DNA of 64,000 nt, taken from Silurus meridionalis. Lineage: Eukaryota > Chordata > Actinopteri > Siluriformes > Siluridae. The first letter of the stretch is position 1. Each line of letters begins with the position of its first letter. The notes under the pieces are model-generated. The model saw only the letters and a program-made list of their open reading frames with translations, was not told the origin of the DNA and made no database searches. The translations under genes were made by a program, and so were the position numbers. The DNA lies in the NCBI RefSeq assembly GCF_014805685.1, contig NC_060896.1, positions 4,094,889 to 4,158,888 of the forward strand, written 5' to 3'. Of the stretch, positions 46,801 to 56,794 are shown piece after piece.

Positions 46801-47175
46801 AAATTAAATTGAAATTATAACATTAAAATTATAACATTTGAAATTGTAACATTTTTAATTGTAAATTTGCATTGGCACAAAAGAAGTGTCAATTTCAATT
46901 TATCATTATAGCATTATAACTTATTTCCTTCTATTTCCCTGAGATCATCAAAATCTCTTTACTGTCCATTGTGGACATTTACTCAACAACTGAATTGTGG
47001 CTAATCACACACACACACACACACACCCCTTACACACACTCGTCACTGTGAAAAGGTACGAAAGACCTCATATCTGGACTGTCTTATGTCTACTTTCTCA
47101 CTGTCTTATGTCTACAGTTTTGTGTTATTAACATGTTTATTTACATTCAAATTTATGCCATTTGGCCGACTTAAA
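46801..47175. other. Intergenic
   Basis: Includes a short (CA)n at 47007-47026; nothing else recognised. Confidence 0.4.
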
Positions 47176-47179
47176 GTTT

Positions 47180-47330
47180 TGTCATTTTTTTATTATACAA
47201 CTGAGCAGTTGAGGGTTAAGGATCTTGCTCAGGGGCCCATTAGTGGCAGCTTTGTGCTGCTGAGATATGAACTCACAACATTTTGATCATATGTGCAAAA
47301 GCAAAACCACTGAGCTCTCGCTTCTCTATT
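47180..47330 (-). mobile_element. tRNA-derived SINE, minus strand
   Basis: Shows GAGCAGTTGAGGGTTAAGGATCTTGCTCA...CATTTTGATCATATG...ACCACTGAGCTC, the family in reverse orientation, about 230 bp upstream of the fam219b uORF. Confidence 0.65.
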
Positions 47331-47562
47331 ATTAATTTATGTTGCTTGGTGGAGCACCTTGGTCATGGAGGAACATTATGTACTCTACTGTAAAAGGTTG
47401 AAATGAAAATAAAAGCCTGTTGGACTGGACTTGAAACATCCCATACAGTATGTGTGAGTCGGCTAAAAGAACTCATATAAAAGAACCGACACATAGATCC
47501 GATTCGTTGATCCGACTCAACGACTCGGCTCGTCTGTGAGCGCAGCTGGAGTTGCAGTAAAC

Positions 47563-47610
47563 ATGAACTATGGCGTGACTGTCAGCTTTGTACTTACGGC
47601 TCCAGCATGA
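47563..47610 (+). promoter_or_regulatory. Upstream ORF of fam219b
   Basis: Fifteen codons from an ATG with A at -3, ending in TGA at 47608-47610. That TGA overlaps the fam219b start codon at 47607 as ATGA. If the transcript starts upstream of 47563, ribosomes would end this uORF exactly at the main start. Candidate translational control; the transcription start is not known. Confidence 0.5.
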
Positions 47611-47675
47611 ACGACATCATGGAGGAACAGGAGAAGGAACAGGGCGGTTTGGTAGCCGGGTCTCCGTCCACAAGA
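47607..47675 (+). CDS. fam219b: fam219b coding exon 1
   Basis: 23 codons from ATG (A at -3), acidic/Gln-rich, ending ...STR before donor GTATAT. Phase 0. This is the least conserved exon, so the start is inferred from phase agreement with exon 2. Confidence 0.7.
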
Positions 47676-49675
47676 GTATATTTAATTATTTTATTTTATT
47701 TTTAAAACCTAGCTAGTTGTGCTAATTTCCAGTTAAGCTTGTATTAGCAAGAGGCTAATGCTTTAGTATATTTCTTTGCCTGGTGTATTCACAAATATCA
47801 TTTTAGTCAGTTGCATAAGGGTCTTTAATGTCAAATTTTATTTAAAAAAAAATGTAAAAACATTGACATAAATGTGTGAGAAATGTTTTAGTCATTAACG
47901 GAACGATTTTTCGGAGATCTCGCGATATTTCGTGCAGAACTGAAATGACGTCATCGACAGTCGATTCACAAATGACACACAGGATTACAGGGATCAATTC
48001 TAATCAATAAAGGTGTAATTATATGTAATCAATAATTATTTATGGCAAGGGAGTAGATTCATCTTTATAATGGCTCATCTTTAATCAATACTAAGGGTGC
48101 CAATATTTTTGGAGGGCCCCTATGGAGATTTTATTTCCTTTTTGGCATGATATTGATTGTGTAAGAGGAAAAGAAAAAAATATAATGTGTTTTCAAATGC
48201 CAGGGTAAATCCGGAGTGTCTTCCAGTAATACTGAGCGTGAAATGGGAATATACACGTGATCAGACGTCAGGACCAATACACACATTCATATTTAGGATC
48301 CTCAGTTGAACTACAGGCATGTTTTTGGGACATCGGAGGAAACCGGAGAACCCGGAAGGAACTACTTCTTCTCTGTAACAGTGGATCATCCATCTCCATA
48401 CCCCCCTGTTCTCTACATCTGCCTCTTTTAAACCATCTACCTGCATGTCTTCCCTCACCACATCCATAAACCTCCTCCTTGGTCTTCCTCTTTTCCTCCT
48501 TTCTTGGTGGCTCCATCCTCAGCATTCTTCTAATGATATATCCCATGTTTCTCCTCTGCGCATGTCTAAACCATCTCAATCTCACCTCCCTCGCTTTGTC
48601 TCCAAAACGTCCTACATGCACGGTCCCTGTAATAAAATTCTGTCCATCTTTAAGTCCTCCACCTCCAGCTCCACCTTCTGTTGTTGACTGAAAAAGAGTG
48701 TGAAAAAGGTGTACCATTCCACAGCTCATACAGGTTCATGATCCTAGAGAAGAACTATTTGTTGCTCTATGAATTTGTGATTGGGTGGATGACAAAATGC
48801 ATCTTATTCTTCAACACTTGTTCATGACTTGCAACAGCGTTTATGCAAAGAGCAACAAACATCTCATGCATATGATATTAATAAATGACTGCCATTAATG
48901 AGTTCAACCAGTACAGATTTCCCCGTCACATTTCTATTCAGGAAACTGAATCAATATGCTTTCTGTAATTTCTCCAAAACATCAGATAAATAAAAACAAT
49001 GCGCTTCCCTGTATTAAAGGTGTTTTCTATTTTTTTCTCTAAAAGGCGAGCAGGAGCAGCAAAACAAAGCCGGCCGCGGACGGAGGAAACCGTTCAGTGG
49101 AGAAGAGAGGACCGTATATAATGGCCAAATCTATAAACATGAAACTACGTGAGTAGAAACTCTTTGTGGATTAAAGTGAAATTCAAAAGTATTGGGACAC
49201 CCGACTTTTCCGCCCACGTGCGGGTCTTCCCCAAGCTGTAAGCACAAAGCTAGAGGTGCAGACGTATATCGGACGTCTTTGGATCCCGTAGCATGAAATC
49301 TTCCATTTTCTTAAACTATGAGAGCCAAATGTGTATGACGATACCCCTGTACACAAAACCAGAAGATATGATTTACATGAGGTGGAGTGGAGGATCTCCT
49401 GCTGTAGAGCTCAAACCCTATTGAACACCTTATGGAGGGAATGTGAAATCTGACTGCATCCCAGGAATCCTCACTTCCTCACCTTCATCAGTACCTCACT
49501 TAACTTAAACCCTTGTGGCTGAAGGAGCAAAAGATCACCACAAGCACACTCCAAAATCTAGTGGAACATCTTCCCAGAAGAATGGAGCTTCTTGTAAAGG
49601 AGACTACATGTGGAATGGGATGTTCAAAAAGCACATACCAATCTTATAGTCAGGTGTCCACAAACTTTTGTCTGT

Positions 49676-49716
<41 letters not shown>

Positions 49717-50257
49717 TTAGTTAAACATGATAAGTTTTAGGGTCTCACTGTGTGTCGGTGTGTTTGTGTGATTATTTCTCAGAGAGACCCAGAGAGATGG
49801 CCAGGAGAGTGTTCAAGAAGAAAGGAGCAGTCATGCAGCAGCCCAGGCATGGAGCTCAGAAGTGAGTGATCACCTGATCTGCAGCTGCTTCAGACTAATA
49901 ACGGTGATGAGTGAGGAAAAGTGAGGAATCGTCTGGAATAATGAGGAATAGTGAGGAATAGTGTGGAATAGTGTGGAATAGTGAGGAAGATTGAGGAATA
50001 GTGAGGAATAGTGAAGAATGGTGAGGACGAGTGTGGAATAGTGAGGAAGAGTGTGGAATAGTGAGGAAGATTGAGGAATAGTGAGGAATGGTGAGGAAGA
50101 GTGTGGAATAGTGAGCTTGTGTTAATATATCTGTGTGTTGGTTGATCTCTACAGTGTAACGTTTAATGGAAAGACTTTCTACTGCACCTACTGATGATTT
50201 CCTGATCGAATTTTATACAATTTGCTGAACTCTTTCCCACTATCAGGAGATGGGTTT

Positions 50258-50297
<40 letters not shown>

Positions 50298-50314
50298 TTA
50301 TTTTTTCTGTCATT

Positions 50315-50358
<44 letters not shown>

Positions 50359-50692
50359 TCATTTTTCTGTCATGTTGTTTTCTGTCTGTCTGCCTGTTTG
50401 TCTGTCTTTCTTTCTTTCTCTAATTTTTCTGTCTTTCTTTCTTTCTTTCTCTCATTTTTCTGTCTGTCTGTCTTTCTTTCTTTCTTTCTTTCTTTCTCTC
50501 ATTTTTCTGTCTTTCTTTCTTTCTTTCTTTTTTTCTTTCTCTCATTTTTCTGTCATGTTGTTTTCTGTCTGTCTGTCTTTCTTTCTTTCTTTCTTTCTGT
50601 CTTTCTTTCTTTCTTTTTCTTTCTTTCTTTCTGTCTTTCTTTCTTTCTTTCTTTCTTTCTCTCATATTTCTTTCTTTCTTTTTCTTTCTCTC

Positions 50693-50741
<49 letters not shown>

Positions 50742-52747
50742 TTTTCTTTCTGTCTGTCTGTCTGTCTTTCTTTCTTTTTTCTTTTATGCATTCCTTTCCA
50801 TTCCTCCCTCCCTTCCTTCCTTCCTTCCTTTGTTCCTTCCTTCCTTCCTTCCTCCCTCCCTTCCTCCTACCTACCTACATACTTACTTATTACATGCAGC
50901 TTGTACATTTCACTGAAGTTCAGGACACTTTGGAAGCAGGTCAGATAATTACTCAACATGTGTTTGATCATATTGAACACAGTTTCTGGTGTAATCAGGA
51001 AAAAACCCACACTATGCAGTATTTTGTCAGCCATTGTGAAATAAACAAAAAAACAACATATATTAAATGCTCATGGATATATTTGAGTTTGTACAGTTTG
51101 CTACAGATGCGGTTTGCGAGCTCTGACTAGTGCACTCTCTGGCCATCCAATCAAAGGACATGAAAATGCTGACGTTATTGTATGCCTGCTAGGTGGTCCC
51201 AGGGTCACCAACTCACTGAATGGTTAAAACAACAGCTTCAAGCGAGATGTTCTTTGCATTAAAGGAATTAACACTGTTGATTTAGAAGCCTGATCCCAGA
51301 CCCCGGAAACACCTGACACACTTCTAGAAGGAGTACAGCTTAATATGAGAGTTTAATACAAAATTATAAGACATAACCGGTGTTCACATTCAGAATAATA
51401 TTTGACAGATTTGAGTCTTTTAGATATCCTGAATCCAGGTTTGGAGAAGGTTTGGAGCAGGTTTGCTCTTCACTGTTGTGTCTGATGTTTTCCAGCCATG
51501 CATTTCAATTTGTTTTTGTTTTTTTACATATATATTTAGTGTGAAGTTTAATAAAGGATATGCAGCCCTCAGTCAGAATGCAGAAGATCCTCTAGTGTCT
51601 CTGGACTCGGACAGGTAAAGTGTCTCTCTGTTTTGTGTTTATACTCGGGTTCATTTGAGTGCAGTAATGATGTCTGTAGTATGTAATCAGAACTTTCACA
51701 AAGCACACATTTCTCCAGCATCGTCATGTAGTTATTTGATTTTTGGTCATGACGAGAATATCATGATGTGTCTAGGAATACATTTGTGTATTTTTATTAA
51801 AACAATCCTGATTAATTTCCCGCCTGTTTCTCCTGCAGTGATGTCGAGCTGGAGTATTCATCTGGATATTCCTCAGCTGAGGTAAACTGGCATTAGATGC
51901 ACTATATAGACAAAAGTATTGGGACATCTGACTTCTCCATCCATATTTGTACCACTAAGTTGAAGGCATGTCTTTGGAGGCTGTAGCATTTTCCATTCAC
52001 TTGAACTAGGAGATCCCAACCTGTTCTCGCATGACCTGATGTATCCAGCTCTATGAGGATATGCTTTACATATTGGTTGGAGTGGAAGATCTTGAGTGGC
52101 CTCAACCCTGGTTGCATTCACATTACAGAGGCTGCCACCGAGCTTCCACTATTGATAACCTTTGGAACGAATGTGAACGCTGACTGCACCCCAGACCTCC
52201 TCGTCTTACCTACATCAGTGCCTGACTTTTTTTTTTAACTAGCTGTAGGAGCAAAAATCTCCACAAGCACACTCCAAAATCTACTGCAACATCATCTCGG
52301 ATGAGTGGAGCGTATTATAGTGGAAAATCGAGGGAATTTGAGAAGCACATACTCACCTTATGCTCAGGTGTCCACAATATTTTGTGCGTCTAGTGTACAA
52401 ATTTAACAAGGTTTCTTCGAGTACTTGCATGGAATTTGTTTTGGTGACAGAAGCTTCCATGTGCAACTGGAATCTAAATAATTATTTAAAAAACAGATGT
52501 TAGATTTGAATGTGGTAGAACCTGGTGTATAGACTCCAACATTGACATACGGATTCTCGTTTTCTCTCTCCTTCGTCTAATCCACCTATAGATTCACCCG
52601 GATCTGAGCCGACAGCTGCTAAAAGACGGATACCGACTGGACGAGATCCCAGACGACGAGGATTTGGACCTCATTCCTCCCAAAGCCATGGGTTCCTCCA
52701 TCTGCTGCTGCTCCTCCGACGGAACCGGGTCGTGCTGCCTGCAGTGA
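47607..52747 (+). CDS. fam219b: FAM219B-like protein, six coding exons
   Basis: Coding exons 47607-47675, 49046-49148, 49783-49861, 51540-51614, 51839-51881 and 52592-52747 join in register to 525 nt, giving 174 residues. All five introns are GT-AG, with phases 0, 1, 0-compatible junctions checked codon by codon. The protein holds the family's conserved blocks: SVEKRGPY near residue 40-47, [10 protein letters not shown] and LVSLDSDSD in the middle, SSGYSSAE, then [20 protein letters not shown] and a Cys-rich C-terminus ending CCLQ. FAM219B rather than FAM219A is supported by EKRGPY, FNKGY-ALSQ and the Cys-rich tail. Human FAM219B is 198 residues; the N-terminal part is shorter here. Function is unknown; the acidic core and terminal cysteines (possible lipidation) are the only hints. 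Introns 2 and 5 carry Tc1-like relics and intron 3 a long TTTC tract. Confidence 0.92.
49046..49148 (+). CDS. fam219b: fam219b coding exon 2
   Basis: Acceptor CTCTAAAAG, donor GTGAGT. Encodes [20 protein letters not shown], the family's N-terminal conserved block. Ends in phase 1. Confidence 0.88.
49184..49681 (+). mobile_element. Tc1/mariner-like relic, copy 3, in fam219b intron 2
   Basis: Starts AAAAGTATTGGGACACCCGAC and ends GTCAGGTGTCCACAAACTTTTGTCTG, so both inverted ends are present over about 500 bp. Inner parts match transposase-derived blocks of the other copies. Directly followed by a (GT)n run (49679-49714). Confidence 0.75.
49679..49714. repeat. (GT)n microsatellite
   Basis: About 18 GT units in fam219b intron 2. 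Confidence 0.9.
49783..49861 (+). CDS. fam219b: fam219b coding exon 3
   Basis: Acceptor TTATTTCTCAG, donor GTGAGT. Encodes the basic [17 protein letters not shown] segment, aligned with the KLQKHRDLAK-type helix of FAM219B. Ends in phase 2. Confidence 0.85.
49915..50115. repeat. 10-bp minisatellite in fam219b intron 3
   Basis: About 20 units of AATAGTGAGG/AATAGTGTGG/AAGAGTGTGG. Confidence 0.85.
50252..50870. repeat. (TTTC)n polypyrimidine tract in fam219b intron 3
   Basis: Over 600 bp almost wholly pyrimidine on the plus strand: TTTC runs broken by CTGTCTG and CTCATTTTTCTGTC blocks, then CCTTCCTT and CTACCTACATA at the right end. Phe/Ser/Leu reading frames are artefacts. Confidence 0.93.
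50871..51539. other. fam219b intron 3, right part
   Basis: No exon or repeat recognised before the acceptor at 51539. Confidence 0.45.
51540..51614 (+). CDS. fam219b: fam219b coding exon 4
   Basis: Acceptor TATATATTTAG, donor GTAAAG. Encodes [20 protein letters not shown] then LDSD, a highly conserved block of the family. Ends in phase 2. Confidence 0.93.
51839..51881 (+). CDS. fam219b: fam219b coding exon 5
   Basis: Acceptor TTCTCCTGCAG, donor GTAAAC. Short, 43 nt, encoding [14 protein letters not shown]; the Ser-rich SSGYSSAE is invariant in both FAM219 paralogues as I know them. Confidence 0.93.
51900..52397 (+). mobile_element. Tc1/mariner-like relic, copy 4, in fam219b intron 5
   Basis: Starts CACTATATAGACAAAAGTATTGG and ends CAGGTGTCCACAATATTTTGTGCGTCTAGTG. 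About 500 bp, degenerate transposase-derived interior, starting 18 bp after the donor of exon 5. Confidence 0.8.
52592..52747 (+). CDS. fam219b: fam219b last coding exon
   Basis: Acceptor CCACCTATAG. Encodes [20 protein letters not shown] then [11 protein letters not shown] and the cysteine-rich end GSSICCC...CCLQ, followed by TGA at 52745-52747. Confidence 0.95.
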   Translation: MHPDLSRQLLKDGYRLDEIPDDEDLDLIPPKAMGSSICCCSSDGTGSCCLQ

Positions 52748-53535
52748 ACTCTACTGCAGAACTTTTTTTTCCTCTCGGCAGGACGCGGCTTTCACTCGGC
52801 GACAGGAATCGGAATCCTGTCTCGGAGAAGGAAACTGTCACTGAGGAAAGCTGCATAATGGAACCGGCCGACTTTCTCCCACACCACGGTGGAATGTTTC
52901 CAAGTTCCTGCAGCAGTGTCACTAATCTCATCTGCATCCTGTTTTCCCCCAACCGACGTTCCGGAGACGCTTTTGGTTCCGGACGATTTTTTTTTTGTTG
53001 TTGTTACATTAACACAGCTTTACCGAAAGGTCACAGTACGAGGGTCGGAATAATATCGAATCGCATGCACGATCTCTGCACGATCTTCCGAATTTCAATT
53101 CTCGTCCGTGTTATTGTTACTGAGAACAGACGTATTTTTTTAAATATATATAAATGTAAAAATCTGTATCATTTATCGTTTTTGAGACGGGACTATTGCA
53201 TCAGTACGGCTGAACGTAAGATCGTAGCCCAAAGTTCACACAGAAGTGCCTCGGTTTTGATTTGTTTTCAGCAGATGGGAAATATCCAGATTCTACAGAT
53301 GTGGCACGGATTAGGTTCAAAATTACGCTCACTTTCTATCCATCTTGAGGTCAAAACATACTTGATTGCTGAAGTATTCCGATTTTGTCTCAAACTCGTT
53401 ATCGGTTATCGGTAGTATATAGGAAGCCGGAGCGTTTGATGGGCATTTTGAGTGCACCGATATTTGGCATCAACCTGAAAGCCTTGCCTTCGAGTCACCA
53501 TCTTAATTTATTTATTAATAAAGTTTTGCCTACTG
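52748..53535 (+). other. fam219b 3' UTR (probable)
   Basis: Unique-looking sequence with no other gene, and a candidate AATAAA at 53517-53522. The open frame 52732-53415 overlaps the end of fam219b and is a shadow. Confidence 0.45.
53517..53522 (+). terminator. Candidate fam219b poly(A) signal
   Basis: AATAAA about 770 nt past the stop. A later AATAAA lies near 54518, so a longer UTR is possible. Confidence 0.35.
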
Positions 53536-53776
53536 CTCAAATCTCGAATATTAGATGTTTCCACATTTGGAAAACTTTTGGAAACCTAAAAATGATCTAA
53601 TGTTATTGAGTAAAATATAGTTAATAATAGGTCATTAAGAACATTCAGTCGAAACAGGAGAACGAGGGATGGAGCAGGATCTCCTCCTCCTCCTCCTCCT
53701 AAAAGCTCCTATATCTCAATCATCATCTGGCTTTGAAACACTCCCCAAATCCAATATCCGATTGCACATTGATTGC

Positions 53777-53976
53777 CACACAAAAAGTTTGTGGACACCT
53801 GACTGTAAGATTCCAATGTGCTTTTGATGTCCCACTAGATATTACAGTGAGCAGATCTTCCACTCCAACCCATGCAAAGCATATCTTCATCCAAAGATGT
53901 TCTCCACCATTGTCCAACATTGTTGTCTGAGAACCTCGTAGCTGGAAAAGTCAGGTGTCCTAACACTTTTGTCTGT
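53777..53976. mobile_element. Tc1/mariner-like relic, copy 5 (200-bp deletion form)
   Basis: Left CAAAAAGTTTGTGGACACCTG and right CAGGTGTCCTAACACTTTTG form inverted ends about 200 bp apart. The interior keeps only a small transposase-derived part, so it is an internally deleted form of the family. Confidence 0.75.
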
Positions 53977-55173
53977 TATTGAAGCTTGAGCACAGAGATC
54001 CAGAGTGAGTATTTCAGATATAACCTGAGATGTTTCCACCCCATGATAGAAATTGATGTTTTTGCATGATGTACCACTGAATGCTCGATTCTACACGATT
54101 CTAATGTTGTTTTCTTTCATGTGAACTTGAGGAAATTTTAGTCAACTGCCAGCATGTTTTTTTTACACTTTAAGCTTCACAATAGTAAAATGGACAGACT
54201 AGCGAGAGACGGCTGCCTGGAGAGACCAGTATTCTTTTTTTTTTCTTCTTCTTCAACGTGTCACTGATGCGTGAGGAAAACCGCAGTAAACCATCTCTTT
54301 TTATATCTACTTAACACTATTACTGTTGTAGTTCGCTCGCTTTGTTTTTAACTCACGTATCGATTGTGTGTGTTTTGTGATATTTGCTCTTTTTTTTGTT
54401 GTTTTTTTTTTGGGGGTATGTGGGGAGATTGGATTTTGTTTACATTTTTCAGGCTCAGAGATTAAGTGTCCATGGGCTTATAAGACAATTCACAAGGATT
54501 TTTTTATTTATTTATATAAATAAAGAGGGTTGCCTTAAACGAAAAAATTCTGTGATTCACCTGAAAGGCATATAGAGGGCGCTAAAAATTGCAGACTGCC
54601 CTTTTTATTATTATTATTATTATTGTTGTTGTTATTATTATTATTATTTTGAACCAGTGATCTGTTGAACAAGACATTCGTCTACAGAATTAGGTCTACG
54701 CTTGATCTAACAGATGATCGGTATTGTGTGTGTTTGTGTGCCCACCACACGTCTGGTGTTATCAGGTTGTGTGTTTTAGCTACCCTGAAACGTGGTATCT
54801 AGCAGAATGTAATAGTACACAGTGAGGAAAGTGGTTTGTTAAGTGCACTGTACCAGGTGCTTGTCCATCCCTGAGGGTTGTAAAGCAGACGATATGCGTA
54901 TCCAGATCGCGACACGAGGTGCTTACGCCACCATGCTTCATCCACTTCAGGTGTTTGGACCCATGTGTGACATGAATCGATTGTTTGTGAAAGGCACACA
55001 TACGACCATCTGTCATCTGTCACACAATCGAATCGACATAGTTTATAAAAGCGTTTTAAAATCTACACTGTTGTGCGCAGTGCAGCAGAGGAAAGACAAA
55101 TAGATCATACTGCCCCCTACAGGTAAATTAAGTAATAAAACTTATTCCTGTCCTGGTTTATTTTCTTATTACA

Positions 55174-55176
<3 letters not shown>
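53977..55176. other. Intergenic, nothing recognised
   Basis: Holds an (ATT)n run at 54606-54649. 54780-55030 has small frames on both strands with no clear similarity. Confidence 0.4.
54606..54649. repeat. (ATT)n microsatellite
   Basis: ATT units with GTT interruptions. Confidence 0.9.

Positions 55177-55233
<57 letters not shown>
55177..55233. repeat. (TA)n microsatellite
   Basis: About 28 TA units. Confidence 0.95.
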
Positions 55234-55238
<5 letters not shown>

Positions 55239-55756
55239 AATTAAATATAATACCGCAGTTGATTCGTGATTACTAACGGTCCGTTTTACTTACGGTGGAC
55301 ATTTAGAAGATACAGAATATAGGAAATAAACCATGACAGGTTTTCTTATTACTCAATTTACCTGTAGCTACAATATGACATCTTTTTCTTTACATTATGG
55401 TAAAAAAATAAAATAAAAACGTCCTGTATTTTAAATGAAAATGTATTAATGACACGTTTGTGTGAGGAAATAAAAAGGGATGTGCTTGCTTAGTAAGCAA
55501 GTGCTTTTTTACTGTGTTGATGCTGTGTGTGTGTGTGTGTGTGTGTGTTGATGCTGTGTGTGTGGGATTTTGAGTGGTTGATGTGGACTGTTGCACTTGA
55601 ACTTTTCCTCTCGTTCACTATGCAACTAATCAGACAATCTTTTTATTCCTCACCCTCCAAGTAGCAATCATTGAGCGTTACTCAGATTTTCACGCAATAA
55701 CGTCACTTTGTTTCTGTGATTGTGGATTTTTTTTTTGTATCTACATATAAATAAAC
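55234..55756. other. Intergenic
   Basis: A (GT)n at 55520-55548 with a second short run; otherwise nothing recognised. Confidence 0.4.
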
Positions 55757-55757
55757 A

Positions 55758-56194
55758 GTATATGGACAATTTTGTGGACACCTGACTCACATCTCATTTC
55801 ACATTAAGATCTTATTTCCTGCACTTATCTGGAAAGATTAGATTTTGTGGCGATTTATTCGACCGTAAGTCTGTCAGTAAAGTCAGGTACTGATGTACGT
55901 GATGTGAGGAGACCTGGGGTGCTGTCATCTTGCACATTCATCTCAATAAGGCTGAGGTCTATAGCATTCAAGATCTTCACATCTATGAGATAAGTATATC
56001 TTCATGGACCTGGGGCATTTTGTGCACAGGAGCATTGTCATGCTGGAACAGGTTTTGGATCTTCTAGCTCAAGTGAAGGAAAGATTTCTATCTACAGTAT
56101 CCAAAGACGTCCTATACGATTGTGTGCCTCCAACTTTCTGGACTCACATATGAATAAAAAAGACCGGGGTCCCAATACTTTTGTCCATATAGTG
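55758..56194 (-). mobile_element. Tc1/mariner-like relic, copy 6
   Basis: Both inverted ends are present: TATATGGACAATTTTGTGGAC at left and CCCAATACTTTTGTCCATATA at right. The minus strand keeps blocks such as CTCCTGTGCACAAAATGCCCC. Frame-broken. Confidence 0.8.
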
Positions 56195-56597
56195 AATATA
56201 AAGACTTTCAGTGTTAAACACATATGTATGACGATTAACTATTATTTGAGATCAAATAAAATTACATAAATACATGTACAGTGGATTTCAGTGAGAAGTA
56301 TATTTTAAGGGAGAAACAGAATTCAATCATCAAACACAGCCTGTGTTGTTTTATTTGACCACAAGGGGGCGACCGTGATTTAGAAATGGATTCATGAACT
56401 CGATAAAATCAAGAAACACTACACGGTGCTCCTGATTTCTCTCCTCTATACTTAAATATCTTGTTTTATTAACTTTATTCTTCACATAATGTTTTATTTA
56501 AGCTTGTGTTAAATGTTGTAGGATGATATATAGATGATACGTTGTCTTTTGTTCTTTTGCTGTTTGTCATTTTGTAAATCGCTTTCAACATGCTTTA
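56195..56597. other. Intergenic, nothing recognised
   Basis: No exon or repeat identified. Confidence 0.35.

Positions 56598-56639
<42 letters not shown>
56598..56639. repeat. (AAT)n microsatellite
   Basis: About 14 AAT units. Confidence 0.95.
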
Positions 56640-56641
<2 letters not shown>

Positions 56642-56711
56642 TCATAATAATAATCATCAATATAATAATTTTGTCTGTGTTTTTTTTTTTTGGTCACACT
56701 GTTTCTTCAGA

Positions 56712-56715
<4 letters not shown>

Positions 56716-56790
<75 letters not shown>
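56716..56790. repeat. (TA)n microsatellite
   Basis: Pure TA run leading into the AT-rich array. Confidence 0.95.

Positions 56791-56794
<4 letters not shown>

Noticed and set aside
50222..51130. 302-codon Phe/Ser/Leu protein
   Set aside because: Translation of the TTTC tract within fam219b intron 3.
54780..55023. Possible Tc1 transposase piece (WMKHGG)
   Set aside because: Only a short chance-like match; neighbouring residues do not follow the family pattern.
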